Positions 48,294 through 57,746 are shown, numbered from the stretch's first letter. The stretch: 64,000 nucleotides of DNA from Roseovarius litorisediminis (GCF_900172295.1 NZ_FWFL01000001.1:372001-436000), one strand, 5' to 3'. Notes: generated by a model from the letters alone, not told the origin. Program-made: numbers and translations.

Positions 48294-49907
48294 TTATCCC
48301 CGAACGGCGCGCAGTGAAACCCCTGCCTTGGACAGTGCGTTCCAAATTTTGGCATCCCGACCATAAACGTCGCCGCGATATTGAGTACGACCTTTCGGGG
48401 TGGTGAACGCCGTGCGATAGATAATGTGTACTGGCACCGGTTTTTCAAGTTGCACCACAGTTTCCCTTCCGGTGGCCAGTTTTGCCTGGAAGAACGCCTC
48501 GGGGTCACGTTCCTGTTTGGACAACAATTCGTAAGCGAAATCGAAGGGTTGATGCAGACGAATACAGCCATGGCTGAAATCGCGTTTATCTCGGGCAAAC
48601 AGATTTTTGGCCGGCGTATCGTGCAGATAGATATTGTATTTGTTTGGGAACATGAACTTGACGAGTCCAAGTGCGTTGCGCCGCGAGGGAGGCTGTTTGA
48701 TCGCATAAGGAAAGTTTTTTTCCGTATAAGCGCCAAAATCTATCGAGGCCCGACTGACCGCACGCCCCTGCCTGTCGATCAGCTTGAGATGTCCGGCCGC
48801 GTTTGCATTGCGTTTCATCATCGGCAGGTATTCTTTGACGGCGATCGAACGCGGTACATGCCATGTCGGGTTGATCACCATGAATTCCATCATGTCTGAA
48901 AATTCGGGACTGCGACGGTCATGTTCATTTTTGCCAACAACAGCGCGGGTTTCAAAGGATACCCGGTCCTTGTCGATGATGCGTGCACTGAAATCGGTCA
49001 GGTTGACCAGAATATGCCGATCACCACGATCCCGATTCAGCCAGCGTTCCCGTTCCATCGCCACGATCACCGACTGCAGCCTGGCCTGCACCGGTTTGTT
49101 GATCTCACTCATGGTGCCGGGCCCGGCCACGCCATCGGGCGCAAGGCCATGGGCCAGCTGGAACTGCTGTACTGCTTGTTGCAGCTTTTCATCATAGGAA
49201 GGGTTTGCGGAACGTTTCAGATAGCCCATCGCCATCAGCCGGTTCCGCAAGATCACAACAGCATCGCCAGACTGGCCGGGTTTCAGGGCTTTTGACGGCA
49301 CGTCTTGCCCCCAGCCTCCGTTGGCAAGCAGACGTTCCAGTCGCAGTTTTTCCTTCATCAAGCGGCTGTATTCGTTGGTTTTAGGCGGCAGTGCCCGAAA
49401 GAAACCGCTTGGATTGCTTTTAACGAAATTCGTCAGATACGAGACACGATCACGGTAGGGAACCTGTCGCTTGATGCCGCTATCAATCGTGCTGGGCACC
49501 AGAGCGCCAGTCTGCATGTCGCGGGCCAGTGACAGAAATGTTCTGCTCATCTCGACCTCGACATAACCCCGTTCACGCGGTGACCTGGCCGCCTGCAATT
49601 GCTGCAGCAGGGCATCAGCCCGGTACCTTGCAACCGGCAGGCCATGACTGTCGGCCTCGTCGATCGCCTTCATCAGCGCCTGACGTCGGCGCCGGTCCTG
49701 CCCCGAATTGCTGGTCCAGATAGCATTGTAACTGTTTGCTTTGTAAAATGCCGCAATGTCGCGATCTTTAGCAGCGGCTTCGGCCACGGCTTGTTTAAAG
49801 GCCGTCACCTGTGCTTCGGCGGTGCCTGTAATTAATAGGTTGCTCAACAGCACCACTAGTGTCAGCGCTAAAAGGCGCATGAAACGTCCGTGCATCGCTA
49901 AAATCAT
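48294..49907 (-). CDS. L,D-transpeptidase, YcbB (LdtD) type
   Basis: A 537-aa periplasmic enzyme. Signal peptide residues 1-31 (TAEA), an N-terminal scaffold domain, a peptidoglycan-binding domain around 215-265 (VVILRNRLMAMGYL and QQAVQQFQLAHGLAPDGVAG) and a YkuD catalytic domain with Cys448 in SHGCIRLHQPFD. It forms 3-3 crosslinks in peptidoglycan. It is 27 bp upstream of lpxD on the same strand, and divergent from a MepK-type endopeptidase gene that could cut the same crosslinks. Confidence 0.93.
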   Translation of the reverse strand: MILAMHGRFMRLLALTLVVLLSNLLITGTAEAQVTAFKQAVAEAAAKDRDIAAFYKANSYNAIWTSNSGQDRRRRQALMKAIDEADSHGLPVARYRADALLQQLQAARSPRERGYVEVEMSRTFLSLARDMQTGALVPSTIDSGIKRQVPYRDRVSYLTNFVKSNPSGFFRALPPKTNEYSRLMKEKLRLERLLANGGWGQDVPSKALKPGQSGDAVVILRNRLMAMGYLKRSANPSYDEKLQQAVQQFQLAHGLAPDGVAGPGTMSEINKPVQARLQSVIVAMERERWLNRDRGDRHILVNLTDFSARIIDKDRVSFETRAVVGKNEHDRRSPEFSDMMEFMVINPTWHVPRSIAVKEYLPMMKRNANAAGHLKLIDRQGRAVSRASIDFGAYTEKNFPYAIKQPPSRRNALGLVKFMFPNKYNIYLHDTPAKNLFARDKRDFSHGCIRLHQPFDFAYELLSKQERDPEAFFQAKLATGRETVVQLEKPVPVHIIYRTAFTTPKGRTQYRGDVYGRDAKIWNALSKAGVSLRAVRG

Positions 49908-50238
49908 CTTACTCCCCTGAACTGCTCGCGCTTTACATGTAAAAAAACTCCTAGCAGTCTATCTCGTGTTTCGACGAAATATGTCCATTCAAATGTTGTT
50001 CAACTGGCAAAACCGGTTAGTGATTGCGGCCCTGACGCATCGGATTTCAGGCAAAACCCACACATTGAGCGGGATTTGCGCAAATTCTTGCCGAAAACCC
50101 TTGATGCCTGCAATTTTCAACAAAACTGTCTTGGTTGCTGATTCTTAATGTGTAATAAAAGCGGCACATCTGGGGATGAGATGGCAGAACCGCGGTACAG
50201 CGGACAACAGGTAAGCGACGGGACAGGCGCTAGCTAAC
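49908..50238. other. Divergent promoter region of the transpeptidase and endopeptidase genes
   Basis: 331 bp without a gene. A plausible plus-strand promoter is TTGGTT (50131-50136) and TAATAA (50153-50158) with 16-bp spacing, about 80 bp before the endopeptidase ATG. The remainder shows no repeats or structures I can support. Confidence 0.45.
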
Positions 50239-50808
50239 ATGACAAACCACAGCTCGTTGAGCATGACGCGGCGTGGGGTTTTGGGTGCATTCGCATCGAC
50301 AGCCCTACTCGCCACACCTACATACAGTAAAGCAGCAGGGTTTCTGCGCGGCGCCGGCGACATTCGGCGAATTCGCATGACATCCCCCCGAACCGGGGAA
50401 AAGCTGGATACGATTTATTGGATTGATGGCAACTACATCAAAGACGCTGTGAAAGAGATTAACCTGTTCATGCGGGATTGGCGCACCAACGGCGTCAAAA
50501 ATATTGACCTTCGCACAATCGATATCATGGCCGCCAGCCACAACCTGCTGGACGTACATGAGCCGTACATGTTGCTAAGCGGATATCGCAGCCCCCAAAC
50601 CAACGCGATGTTGCGCAGGCGGTCACGCGGTGTTGCCAAGAATTCACGCCACATGATTGGTGAAGCAGCTGACCTACGCTTGGCCAGCCGGTCGGTCAAT
50701 CAAATGTATAGTGCAGCGGTTGCCTGTCGCGGTGGCGGTGTTGGCAAATACTCGGGCAGCAATTTTGTACACATGGATTGTGGCCCTGTCCGCAGCTGGG
50801 GCAGATAA
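50239..50808 (+). CDS. M15-type murein endopeptidase (YcbK/MepK, DUF882)
   Basis: A 189-aa Tat-exported protein: the signal MTRRGVLGAFASTALL starts at residue 9, and the DUF882/M15 core has the zinc-ligand motifs SRHMIGEAADLRL (His and Asp) and FVHMDCGPVRSWG (H-x-D). E. coli MepK cuts the 3-3 crosslinks made by L,D-transpeptidases and is encoded next to ycbB. Here the pair is divergent. Followed by a bidirectional terminator. Confidence 0.9.
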   Translation: MTNHSSLSMTRRGVLGAFASTALLATPTYSKAAGFLRGAGDIRRIRMTSPRTGEKLDTIYWIDGNYIKDAVKEINLFMRDWRTNGVKNIDLRTIDIMAASHNLLDVHEPYMLLSGYRSPQTNAMLRRRSRGVAKNSRHMIGEAADLRLASRSVNQMYSAAVACRGGGVGKYSGSNFVHMDCGPVRSWGR

Positions 50809-50836
50809 CGCCCCTCGCGCCAAGGTCCAACACAGA

Positions 50837-50868
50837 AAAACACCGGCTGAAATTTCAGCCGGTGTTTT
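50837..50868. terminator. Bidirectional terminator between endopeptidase gene and lipA
   Basis: A perfect 32-bp palindrome with a CACCGGCTGA/TCAGCCGGTG stem flanked by AAAA and TTTT. It serves both convergent genes. Confidence 0.9.
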
Positions 50869-50889
50869 CTTTTGTCATTCTTCCGGAAC

Positions 50890-51837
50890 TTATCCGAATT
50901 TCGCCCGGCGCGCAGCCTGAAGTTTGGCAAAATCATCTCCTGCGTGGTACGACGAACGTGTCAGGGGTGTCGCCGACACCATCAGAAATCCCTTGCCATA
51001 GGCGGCCTTTTCATAGGCGGCAAATTCGTCAGGATGCACAAAGCGATCAACGGCATGATGCTTGGGCGTAGGTTGTAGGTACTGGCCGATTGTCAGAAAA
51101 TCTACACCTGCCGCGCGCATGTCATCCATCACCTGATGCACAGCCTGGCGGTCTTCACCGAGACCCAGCATAATCCCGGATTTGGTGAACATGGTAGGAT
51201 CCAGTTCTTTCACCCGCTGCAAAAGACGCAGTGAATGGAAATAACGCGCACCAGGACGCACCTCGGGGTAAAGGCCGGGCACGGTTTCAAGGTTATGATT
51301 GAACACGTCCGGTGTTGCCTCGACCACAACCTCAAGAACAGCAGGATCGCAATGCAGGAAATCCGGTGTGAGGATTTCAATTGTGGTGCCCGGGCTGCGG
51401 TGACGGATCGCGCGGATGGTCTGGGCAAAATGCTCTGCCCCGCCATCTTTTATATCATCGCGGTCTACGCTGGTAACGACGACGTGATTCAGACCCAACT
51501 TGGCCACAGCATCCGCGACACGGCCCGGCTCGAACGCATCCAGACCTTCCGGCGGTTTACCAGTGGCGATATTGCAGAAACTGCAAGCACGGGTACAGAC
51601 GTCGCCCATGATCATCATGGTGGCGTGGCCCTGGCTCCAGCATTCGCCGGCATTGGGGCATCCGGCCTCTTCGCAGACGGTGACCAGCTTATGCTCTCGC
51701 ATGATTTTATGGGTCTCGAAGTACCCTTTGCCGGTCGGGGCCTTAACCCTGATCCAGTCCGGTTTTCTAGGCTGCGCATTGTCCGGACGATGTGCTTTTT
51801 CCGGATGACGCTGCTCAGGGATTTTGAGATCACGCAC
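50890..51837 (-). CDS. lipA: Lipoyl synthase
   Basis: LipA (315 aa) inserts two sulfurs into octanoyl chains of 2-oxoacid dehydrogenases and the glycine cleavage system. Both iron-sulfur clusters are visible: the auxiliary one in [13 protein letters not shown] and the radical-SAM one in CTRACSFC. The C-terminal serine ligand is probably in [10 protein letters not shown]. Length is normal. Confidence 0.97.
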   Translation of the reverse strand: MRDLKIPEQRHPEKAHRPDNAQPRKPDWIRVKAPTGKGYFETHKIMREHKLVTVCEEAGCPNAGECWSQGHATMMIMGDVCTRACSFCNIATGKPPEGLDAFEPGRVADAVAKLGLNHVVVTSVDRDDIKDGGAEHFAQTIRAIRHRSPGTTIEILTPDFLHCDPAVLEVVVEATPDVFNHNLETVPGLYPEVRPGARYFHSLRLLQRVKELDPTMFTKSGIMLGLGEDRQAVHQVMDDMRAAGVDFLTIGQYLQPTPKHHAVDRFVHPDEFAAYEKAAYGKGFLMVSATPLTRSSYHAGDDFAKLQAARRAKFG

Positions 51838-52128
51838 GAATTTTTCCCCGCGAATGGTTTGGTAACAGTTCTTATCTATAGTTTACGGTGGTGGATAGTA
51901 CCAGTTTCGCAATGCTGCCATGCGGTTTTTTGCAGGTTATCCCACAGTTTCCACCGTTTTAACGAGTGGCTTCATGTATAAAGGCCCGCATCTCCCCGAT
52001 GCGGGTCTTTTTCCGTCGAGATTAACCTTTGCTCAGGTGAAGCTGTTTGCGGGGCAAGTTGTGCAGTTGCACCTTCCGGTATGGTGGCTATTTTCAAAGC
52101 AATCCGGCAGCATCGCCAAGGAGAGCAG
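51838..52128. other. Gap between lipA and the VIT1 gene with an orphan terminator
   Basis: Contains CCCGCATC (51985-51992) paired with GATGCGGG (51998-52005), then TCTTTTT, a plus-strand terminator with no gene ending before it. A short plus-strand RNA starting near 51850-51900 is possible. No coding sequence supported. Confidence 0.5.
51985..52012 (+). terminator. Orphan plus-strand terminator
   Basis: An 8-bp GC-rich stem with TCCCC loop and a T run. It sits 117 bp before the VIT1 start; it may end a small RNA or act as an attenuator for the downstream gene. Confidence 0.65.
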
Positions 52129-52854
52129 ATGGATTGGCAGGCCCACCGACGCAAGGCCCATGCGCTTAACCGCACGCAGGAATTCCTTAAACAGATCATT
52201 TTTGGCGGTAATGACGGTATTGTCACCACCTTTGCCATTGTTGCGGGCTTCGCCGGGGCTGCAAGCGATGGCGTTGCGCAGATTGGCGGACTGGCTGTAC
52301 TGGTGTTTGGTTTGGCCAATCTGTTTGCCGATGCGGTCAGCATGGGCCTGGGTGAGTTTCTGTCACTGCGTTCGCAGCATGATCAGTACCGGGCTCGGCG
52401 CGAATGCGAATTGCGCGAAATTGCGCAAAATCCCGAACAAGAGCGGCTTGAGCTTTTTGAAATTATGCGAGAGCGCGGCCTGACCCCTAACGAGGCTGAT
52501 ACTACGACCGCAATCCTGTCCAGACATCCTGAAATGATGGCGGATCTGATGATGACCTTTGAATTCGGAATGCAAGATCCTGACAGCGAAAGCCCGGCAT
52601 TGAACGGGCTTTTCACCTTTATGTCCTTTGTTTCTTTCGGGTTTATCCCTCTGGTCCCCTATTTTCTGCTGCCTCCGGATGACACGGCTTTTGTGTTGTC
52701 AGTGATGGCAACCCTGGCCGCACTGGTAGGGCTGGGATTGCTGAGGTGGAGCGCAACGGGAGAGAGCTTGAAACGCACGGTGGGTGAAACCGTGCTGGTC
52801 GGATCGGTTTGTGCAGTTGTTGCCTTTTTGGTTGGCTGGCTGGTCGGCGGATAA
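52129..52854 (+). CDS. VIT1/CCC1-family iron/manganese transporter
   Basis: A 241-aa membrane protein of the CCC1/VIT1 family. FGGNDGIVTTFAIVAGFAGA is the family signature in helix 1; DAVSMGLGEFLSLRSQHD follows helix 2, and a cytoplasmic Glu-rich metal-binding helical segment comes next, then three further helices (about 165-240). It exports or sequesters Fe2+ or Mn2+. The start MDWQAH follows AAGGAGAG. Confidence 0.9.
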   Translation: MDWQAHRRKAHALNRTQEFLKQIIFGGNDGIVTTFAIVAGFAGAASDGVAQIGGLAVLVFGLANLFADAVSMGLGEFLSLRSQHDQYRARRECELREIAQNPEQERLELFEIMRERGLTPNEADTTTAILSRHPEMMADLMMTFEFGMQDPDSESPALNGLFTFMSFVSFGFIPLVPYFLLPPDDTAFVLSVMATLAALVGLGLLRWSATGESLKRTVGETVLVGSVCAVVAFLVGWLVGG

Positions 52855-52893
52855 ACGAAACCGCAGCACAACGCAGGGTCGCGGACGGGTGCC

Positions 52894-54018
52894 TTACCCG
52901 ATCATGCCCCCTGCCTGCCCCAATTCTTCATAATGGCGTTTCAGACGTTGCAACGCGATCCGCAAAACGATCTTGCCGGACCGCGCAGACCATCCCATAC
53001 GCTTTTCCGCACGCTCCAACCCTTCAAGGTAGCAACAACACCTCAGAACCACATCGCCCAACCCAGGCCCCAGATGGCGCAGTGCACCGATGAAACGCGC
53101 TTGCGCAGCTTCGGCACCGCCTGCCCCCGCCCGTTCCCCAACCAGATTACCGCTGTCAACACAGGTCAGGAACCTGTCCCAGTTCTGCGTCACACGCGGT
53201 AACATCTGTGCCAGTTCGAAATCTTCCCTCAGGCGTTCCCCCGCACGAACAAGGTCATCTGACAAAAACCGCTGACCGTCGCGATCCTTGCGGCGGGCCA
53301 ATGCTGTAAGCGGGCTTTCGGTACCCGAATACCGTACCCGCCGCCTTTTCGCGGCCTCGTTATTCACATCCCCTTGTTCAAAACCTGGATGGTCATCGGT
53401 ATCAAAGGGTGTTTGTGACTCGGCAAAGCCGGAGGCACGATTTTCCGCCTCGGCGAGAAAAAGATTAAGGGCCGTACGTCCGCCTGGCGTGATCTGATAA
53501 CGGGCAATCCGCCCCTGTGAATCACAAAAGATCCAGCCTTGCAACGCCATCGCCTCGGCGATTTCACGGTCTACAACGGCGGTACGTGCCGAGGTGCCGC
53601 TGTCAGTTTCACGTATGACCGCCGCCTTATCCAGATCGGCGGCAACCGCGAGAACAGCACCGGGTTCGCATAATCTTCGCAACACCCGTTGTGCCTCGGA
53701 TTTCAACCGACCCTCGGTTAACGTGTTTTCGGTGTCCTTTTGAACATTGTGGGTCATCTTCAAACTCTCCCTGAAAGGAGAACCGGCCCGTTGACCTAAG
53801 CGGCGCAAGGCGCCATCAACCAGGAAATCGTCACGGCGTGTTTCAAAAGTGCGGATCTGACGCAACACAGTAGAGGCATGGCATCCAGCCTGCCTGGCCA
53901 GCGCACGAATGGACGTACCCGTTTCCGTGTGTGCCAGATAGTTCACGGCAGATTCAGGCACCCAGGATGGTACGTTTCTCAAATACAGTTTGAAAGCAGT
54001 CCCCTCCTGCATTTCCAC
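52894..54018 (-). CDS. DUF6456 helix-turn-helix protein
   Basis: A 374-aa Rhodobacterales protein. The N-terminal third has an HTH (TSIRALARQAGCHASTVLRQIRTFE, about 35-60), the middle a second winged-helix-like region (VDREIAEAMALQGWIFCDSQGRIARYQITPGGR), and the C-terminal part is the DUF6456 domain (SPLTALARRKDRDGQRFLSDDLVRAGERLREDFELAQMLP). It is presumably a DNA-binding regulator; function unknown. Divergent from DUF6477 over 239 bp with a palindromic site between them. Confidence 0.82.
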   Translation of the reverse strand: MEMQEGTAFKLYLRNVPSWVPESAVNYLAHTETGTSIRALARQAGCHASTVLRQIRTFETRRDDFLVDGALRRLGQRAGSPFRESLKMTHNVQKDTENTLTEGRLKSEAQRVLRRLCEPGAVLAVAADLDKAAVIRETDSGTSARTAVVDREIAEAMALQGWIFCDSQGRIARYQITPGGRTALNLFLAEAENRASGFAESQTPFDTDDHPGFEQGDVNNEAAKRRRVRYSGTESPLTALARRKDRDGQRFLSDDLVRAGERLREDFELAQMLPRVTQNWDRFLTCVDSGNLVGERAGAGGAEAAQARFIGALRHLGPGLGDVVLRCCCYLEGLERAEKRMGWSARSGKIVLRIALQRLKRHYEELGQAGGMIG

Positions 54019-54120
54019 TCCTCCGTTTGTTGCCCTACGCGGGAACCCGCGCCGTTTTCCACAATGTTATCCACATTTTTTCGTTCACAACCTAGACGGG
54101 TAATTATTACCGGTTCGTTA

Positions 54121-54139
54121 ATTGTTGCACGTGAACAAT
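54121..54139. promoter_or_regulatory. Palindromic operator candidate ATTGTT-N7-AACAAT
   Basis: ATTGTTGCACGTGAACAAT is a near-perfect 19-bp palindrome in the divergent DUF6456/DUF6477 region. CGTGAACAATC occurs at 54130-54140 and again at 54155-54165, a 25-bp direct repeat. A perfect DnaA-box sequence (TTATCCACA) lies at 54067-54075. Confidence 0.45.
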
Positions 54140-54257
54140 CTTTAGTTTCCCATTCGTGAACAATCCTGAAGGGCACCGAACGCTAAAACAGCCCCACGCG
54201 CAACACCCGCTCTGATTGTGTCAAAAACACAGAAACGACCAAACTGGAGGTTTTTAA

Positions 54258-54557
54258 ATGAACGACATTCTGACAATGCTGGATTCGCTCCGCCGCCCGC
54301 GGCTTTTGATCCGGGCGGCCCGGTTTGGGGCTGCAGAGTACCGGCGGGATTCGCATCTGAGACGGCATTTGGGCTATGGTCGGCTGCCGCGCAGCGGACC
54401 TGCCCTGCTGCGTCTGATCGAGATCGAGTCAGAACTGAACAATCAGCGTGTCGAAAGCGATGCCAGCTACAGCGTGTCGCATCACGTTGATGTTCTGATC
54501 GCAATGATGGGAGAAGCGCGCATCCTGCGCGTGGCTCATATGGCGCACTACCCGTAA
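54258..54557 (+). CDS. DUF6477 family protein
   Basis: A 99-aa basic protein of a small Rhodobacterales family (core LDSLRRPRLLIRAARFGAAEYRR near the N-terminus; HHVDVLIAMMGEARILR at the C-terminus). No known function. Strong GGAGG ribosome site. It pairs with the divergent DUF6456 gene and is followed by a terminator (CGCCCACG 54591-54598 with CGTGGGCG 54610-54617). Confidence 0.82.
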   Translation: MNDILTMLDSLRRPRLLIRAARFGAAEYRRDSHLRRHLGYGRLPRSGPALLRLIEIESELNNQRVESDASYSVSHHVDVLIAMMGEARILRVAHMAHYP

Positions 54558-54590
54558 CAGGTAAAAAATCTGACCTTGGGTTGAAAAAAA

Positions 54591-54624
54591 CGCCCACGAC
54601 ACAGGTGTGCGTGGGCGCTTTATT
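54591..54624 (+). terminator. Terminator after the DUF6477 gene
   Basis: 8-bp stem CGCCCACG/CGTGGGCG with an 11-nt loop, then CTTTATTT. It also lies at the 3' end of the convergent methyltransferase gene. Confidence 0.75.
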
Positions 54625-54657
54625 TCCTTTCCCAAATACCGGAAAAGATATGGGGTG

Positions 54658-56196
54658 TTAGCTGAAGGCGTCTGGCATTGAGGCCTTTTTGTTGGCCACG
54701 TAGCTTTCCAATGCTTCCGCAATGGCAGGATCAAGCGCCGGTTGCTGGTAGTTGGCCAGCATTTCTTTGACCTTGATATTGGCAAGCGTCATGCTGTCGC
54801 GTTCACCTTCTTCTGACCACGTCTCGAACGGTTTGTAATCAAACACATTGGTCCGCCAGAATGCGTTTTTAAAGTTCGCCTGCGTATGGGCGCAACCAAG
54901 ATAGTGACCCCCTGGGCCGACTTCGCGGATGGCGTCCATCGCCTGAGCATTTTCGTCAACCGAAATGCCTCGCGCAATATGGTGTAGAACACCCAGTTGG
55001 TCTGCATCCAGAACGAATTTTTCAAAGCTCGACACAAGCCCGCCTTCCAGCCAACCACAGGAATGCAACATGAAATTCACACCCCCAAGCAGGGCTGCAT
55101 TGTGGGTGTGCGCCGTTTCATAAGCCGACTGAGCATCGGGCAGTTTCGAGCCACAAAGCCCCCCACCTGACCGGAACGGCAGGCCCATGCGGCGGGCAAG
55201 CTGACCGGCACCATAAAGGATGTGGGATGCTTCAGGCGTACCAAAAGTGGGTGCGCCCGAGTTCATGTCGATCGAGGTCACGAAGGCGCCAAAGATCACC
55301 GGCGCGCCGGGACGGATCAGCTGGCTATAGGCTATGCCGGCCAGAACCTCGGCCAGTACCTGTGTCAGCGTGCCTGCTACAGAAACCGGTGCCATCGCCC
55401 CACCGACGATAAAGGGCGAAATGATACAGGCCTGATTGTTTTTTGCATAAACCTCTAGCGAGCCCATCATGACATCGTCGAATGTCATAGGAGAGTTCAC
55501 GTTAATCAGCGAGGTCATCACCGTGTTTTCCTGCACAAAATCCTTGCCAAACAGAATCTCGCACATCTCAACACTGTCCTGCGCCCGGCTGGCCTCGGTG
55601 ACCGACCCCATAAAGGGTTTGTCGCTGAGCGTCATATGCGCCTGCAGCATATCCAGGTGACGTTTGTTGACCGGAACATCAGTAGGTTCGCACACGGTGC
55701 CGCCGGAATGATGCAGCCATTTGGACATATAGCCCAGTTTCACGAACTTCTTGAAATCGTCCATGGTGGCGTAGCGGCGGCCACCTTCCATGTCACGCAC
55801 GAAGGGCGGACCATAGACCGGAGCGAAAACCAAAGTGTTGCCACCGATTTCAACATTGCGTTCGGGGTTGCGGGCGTGTTGCGTATAACGTGACGGCGCA
55901 GTCGAACAAAGCTTGCGCGCAAGACCACGGGGGATGCGGACACGCTCACCGTCGATGTCTGCGCCCGCTTCGCGCCAACGATCCAGCGCCACAGGGTTAT
56001 CGACGAAATTCACGCCGACCTCTTCGAGGATCGTTTCAGCGTTGGCTTCAATAACTTCCAGCGCTTCGTCGTTCAGAACTTCGTAAAGCGGGATGTTGCG
56101 CTCGATGAATTTGGCGGTTTCTATGCTGACCGCGGTCCGTTCAGCTCGGCGTGCGGCACCACCGCCGCCCCGTCTCCGCGTAGTTGCTTCTGCCAT
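54658..56196 (-). CDS. Trimethylamine methyltransferase (MttB) superfamily protein, non-pyrrolysine
   Basis: A 512-aa TIM-barrel methyltransferase of the MttB superfamily, whose members demethylate quaternary or tertiary amines and hand the methyl group to a corrinoid protein. Archaeal MttB reads an internal TAG as pyrrolysine; here the frame is continuous, so it is a non-Pyl member, like MtgB that uses glycine betaine. Conserved parts: LHHSGGTVCEPTDVPVNKRHLDML, IISPFIVGGAMAPVSVAGTL and HSCGWLEGGL. An Arg/Gly-rich N-terminus (residues 7-20) is unusual. No corrinoid protein gene is adjacent; substrate unknown. Confidence 0.9.
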   Translation of the reverse strand: MAEATTRRRGGGGAARRAERTAVSIETAKFIERNIPLYEVLNDEALEVIEANAETILEEVGVNFVDNPVALDRWREAGADIDGERVRIPRGLARKLCSTAPSRYTQHARNPERNVEIGGNTLVFAPVYGPPFVRDMEGGRRYATMDDFKKFVKLGYMSKWLHHSGGTVCEPTDVPVNKRHLDMLQAHMTLSDKPFMGSVTEASRAQDSVEMCEILFGKDFVQENTVMTSLINVNSPMTFDDVMMGSLEVYAKNNQACIISPFIVGGAMAPVSVAGTLTQVLAEVLAGIAYSQLIRPGAPVIFGAFVTSIDMNSGAPTFGTPEASHILYGAGQLARRMGLPFRSGGGLCGSKLPDAQSAYETAHTHNAALLGGVNFMLHSCGWLEGGLVSSFEKFVLDADQLGVLHHIARGISVDENAQAMDAIREVGPGGHYLGCAHTQANFKNAFWRTNVFDYKPFETWSEEGERDSMTLANIKVKEMLANYQQPALDPAIAEALESYVANKKASMPDAFS

Positions 56197-56483
56197 GGTT
56201 TTACCTGCAATTGCCCTGAAATAGCCTGCACGAACGCAGGGTCATTCGATTTGATAGCCTTTGGTGGCCTGTTGCGACACGCAGATTGCGGCGCATGCGG
56301 GGGAAAAGCGACATCGTACCAGGGCGCCCTGTATCGTTGGAGTTGCTGCAATGGCGCAACAAGCCGCCAGTTCACAGTTGGGACGTGACAGCTTCCTGAC
56401 CCGGCGCTAAGAGGCCCTATCAAACAAAGCGAACAGGGCCACTTCGGTTTGCCCGCAAGTTGACGACAAGAAGGGAACCGGAG

Positions 56484-57746
56484 ATGACAGCGTTTATACT
56501 GCGCAGACAGGCGTTTGGCGCCATGCTGGCTTTGCTTGCCAGCGGCAGCGCGGCCTGGGCCACAAATGGCTATTTTTCAAATGGCTACGGCGTTGAATCA
56601 AAGGGGATGTCGGGGGCCGGTGTCGCTGTGCAGTCCGACGATGTCATGGCACTGGCACAGAACCCCGCCATGGGGGTCGAACTGGGCAACAAGGTTGGTT
56701 TTTGCGCCAGTTTCTTTTCACCCGACCGCTCAGTCAACGTCAGCCCGGGTGGCCCGCTTACGGTCGGAAAAGTTTCCAGCGCGAACCACCAGTTTCTGAT
56801 CCCCTGCGGGGGTGCGAACTGGCAGTTGGGGGACCGCGCCGCACTGGGTGCGCACATCTTCGCAAATGGCGGCATGAATACCGAATACCAGACGAATGTC
56901 TTTGCAGGTCTTGGCGCCGGATCAAATCCACTGGGCGTCAATCTCGAACAGGTCTTTCTAAGTTTCAACTACGCATACAAGGCCAGCGAAACGCTGACAT
57001 TTGGCGTTGCGCCGATACTGGCGGTGCAACGTTTCAAAGCAACCGGACTGGAAGCGTTTGGCGGACTGTCCAGCAAACCCGGTTCGGTCACAAATAACGG
57101 GCACGCCTGGTCATCCGGTCTGGGTGTGAACCTTGGCGTATTGTATCAACCCAGTGAAACCTGGCGCTTTGGGGCATCCTATCGCCCAGAAATCGATATG
57201 GGGCGTTTCCGCGAATACGCCGGCCTTTTTGCCGATGCCGGCGATTTCGATATCCCGGCCATGGCAACATTGGGCCTGTCGTTGACGCCCCCCACTGACC
57301 GTCGCTGGACATTGACCGCCGAATACGAGCACATCTGGTATGGCAAGGTGCCGTCGATTGCCAATACCAGCGCCCCACCTCCGGGGCCGTTGGGTGCATC
57401 AAACGGTGTAGGGTTTGGTTGGAAAAACATGAACATCTGGCGCCTTGGGGCTGTCTTTCGCAAGAACGAAAAATGGACTTTGCGGGGCGGTCTGAGTTAT
57501 GCCACCGACTTTTCCGACGGGCCGAATGCAGTTATTAACATTCTTGCACCCGCGACGCCGAAATGGCACGCGTCACTGGGTGCAACCTACAAGCTGAGCA
57601 ACGGCTGGAGCCTTTCCGGCGCCTACACCCATGCCTTTGACCAAAGCCTTACAGGCGCCAACCCTGCCCTGACCGGCGTGGCGCAGCCTGTGCGCCTGCG
57701 CATGAAGCAGGACGAGGTGACGCTGGGGATGAATTACAGCTGGTAA
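56484..57746 (+). CDS. Outer membrane transport protein, OmpP1/FadL family
   Basis: A 420-aa beta-barrel porin for hydrophobic compounds. Signal peptide to about residue 27 (AWA), then the FadL N-terminal hatch ([32 protein letters not shown]) and alternating barrel strands ending in an aromatic residue (MNYSW). The start MTAFILRR follows GGAACCGGAG; the TTG at 56460 would add eight unneeded residues. Divergent from the MttB-family gene. Confidence 0.9.
   Translation: MTAFILRRQAFGAMLALLASGSAAWATNGYFSNGYGVESKGMSGAGVAVQSDDVMALAQNPAMGVELGNKVGFCASFFSPDRSVNVSPGGPLTVGKVSSANHQFLIPCGGANWQLGDRAALGAHIFANGGMNTEYQTNVFAGLGAGSNPLGVNLEQVFLSFNYAYKASETLTFGVAPILAVQRFKATGLEAFGGLSSKPGSVTNNGHAWSSGLGVNLGVLYQPSETWRFGASYRPEIDMGRFREYAGLFADAGDFDIPAMATLGLSLTPPTDRRWTLTAEYEHIWYGKVPSIANTSAPPPGPLGASNGVGFGWKNMNIWRLGAVFRKNEKWTLRGGLSYATDFSDGPNAVINILAPATPKWHASLGATYKLSNGWSLSGAYTHAFDQSLTGANPALTGVAQPVRLRMKQDEVTLGMNYSW

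Noticed and set aside
54067..54075. Perfect DnaA box TTATCCACA, possible origin
   Set aside because: A single box without clustering, AT-rich unwinding region or origin-linked genes is not evidence for an origin.
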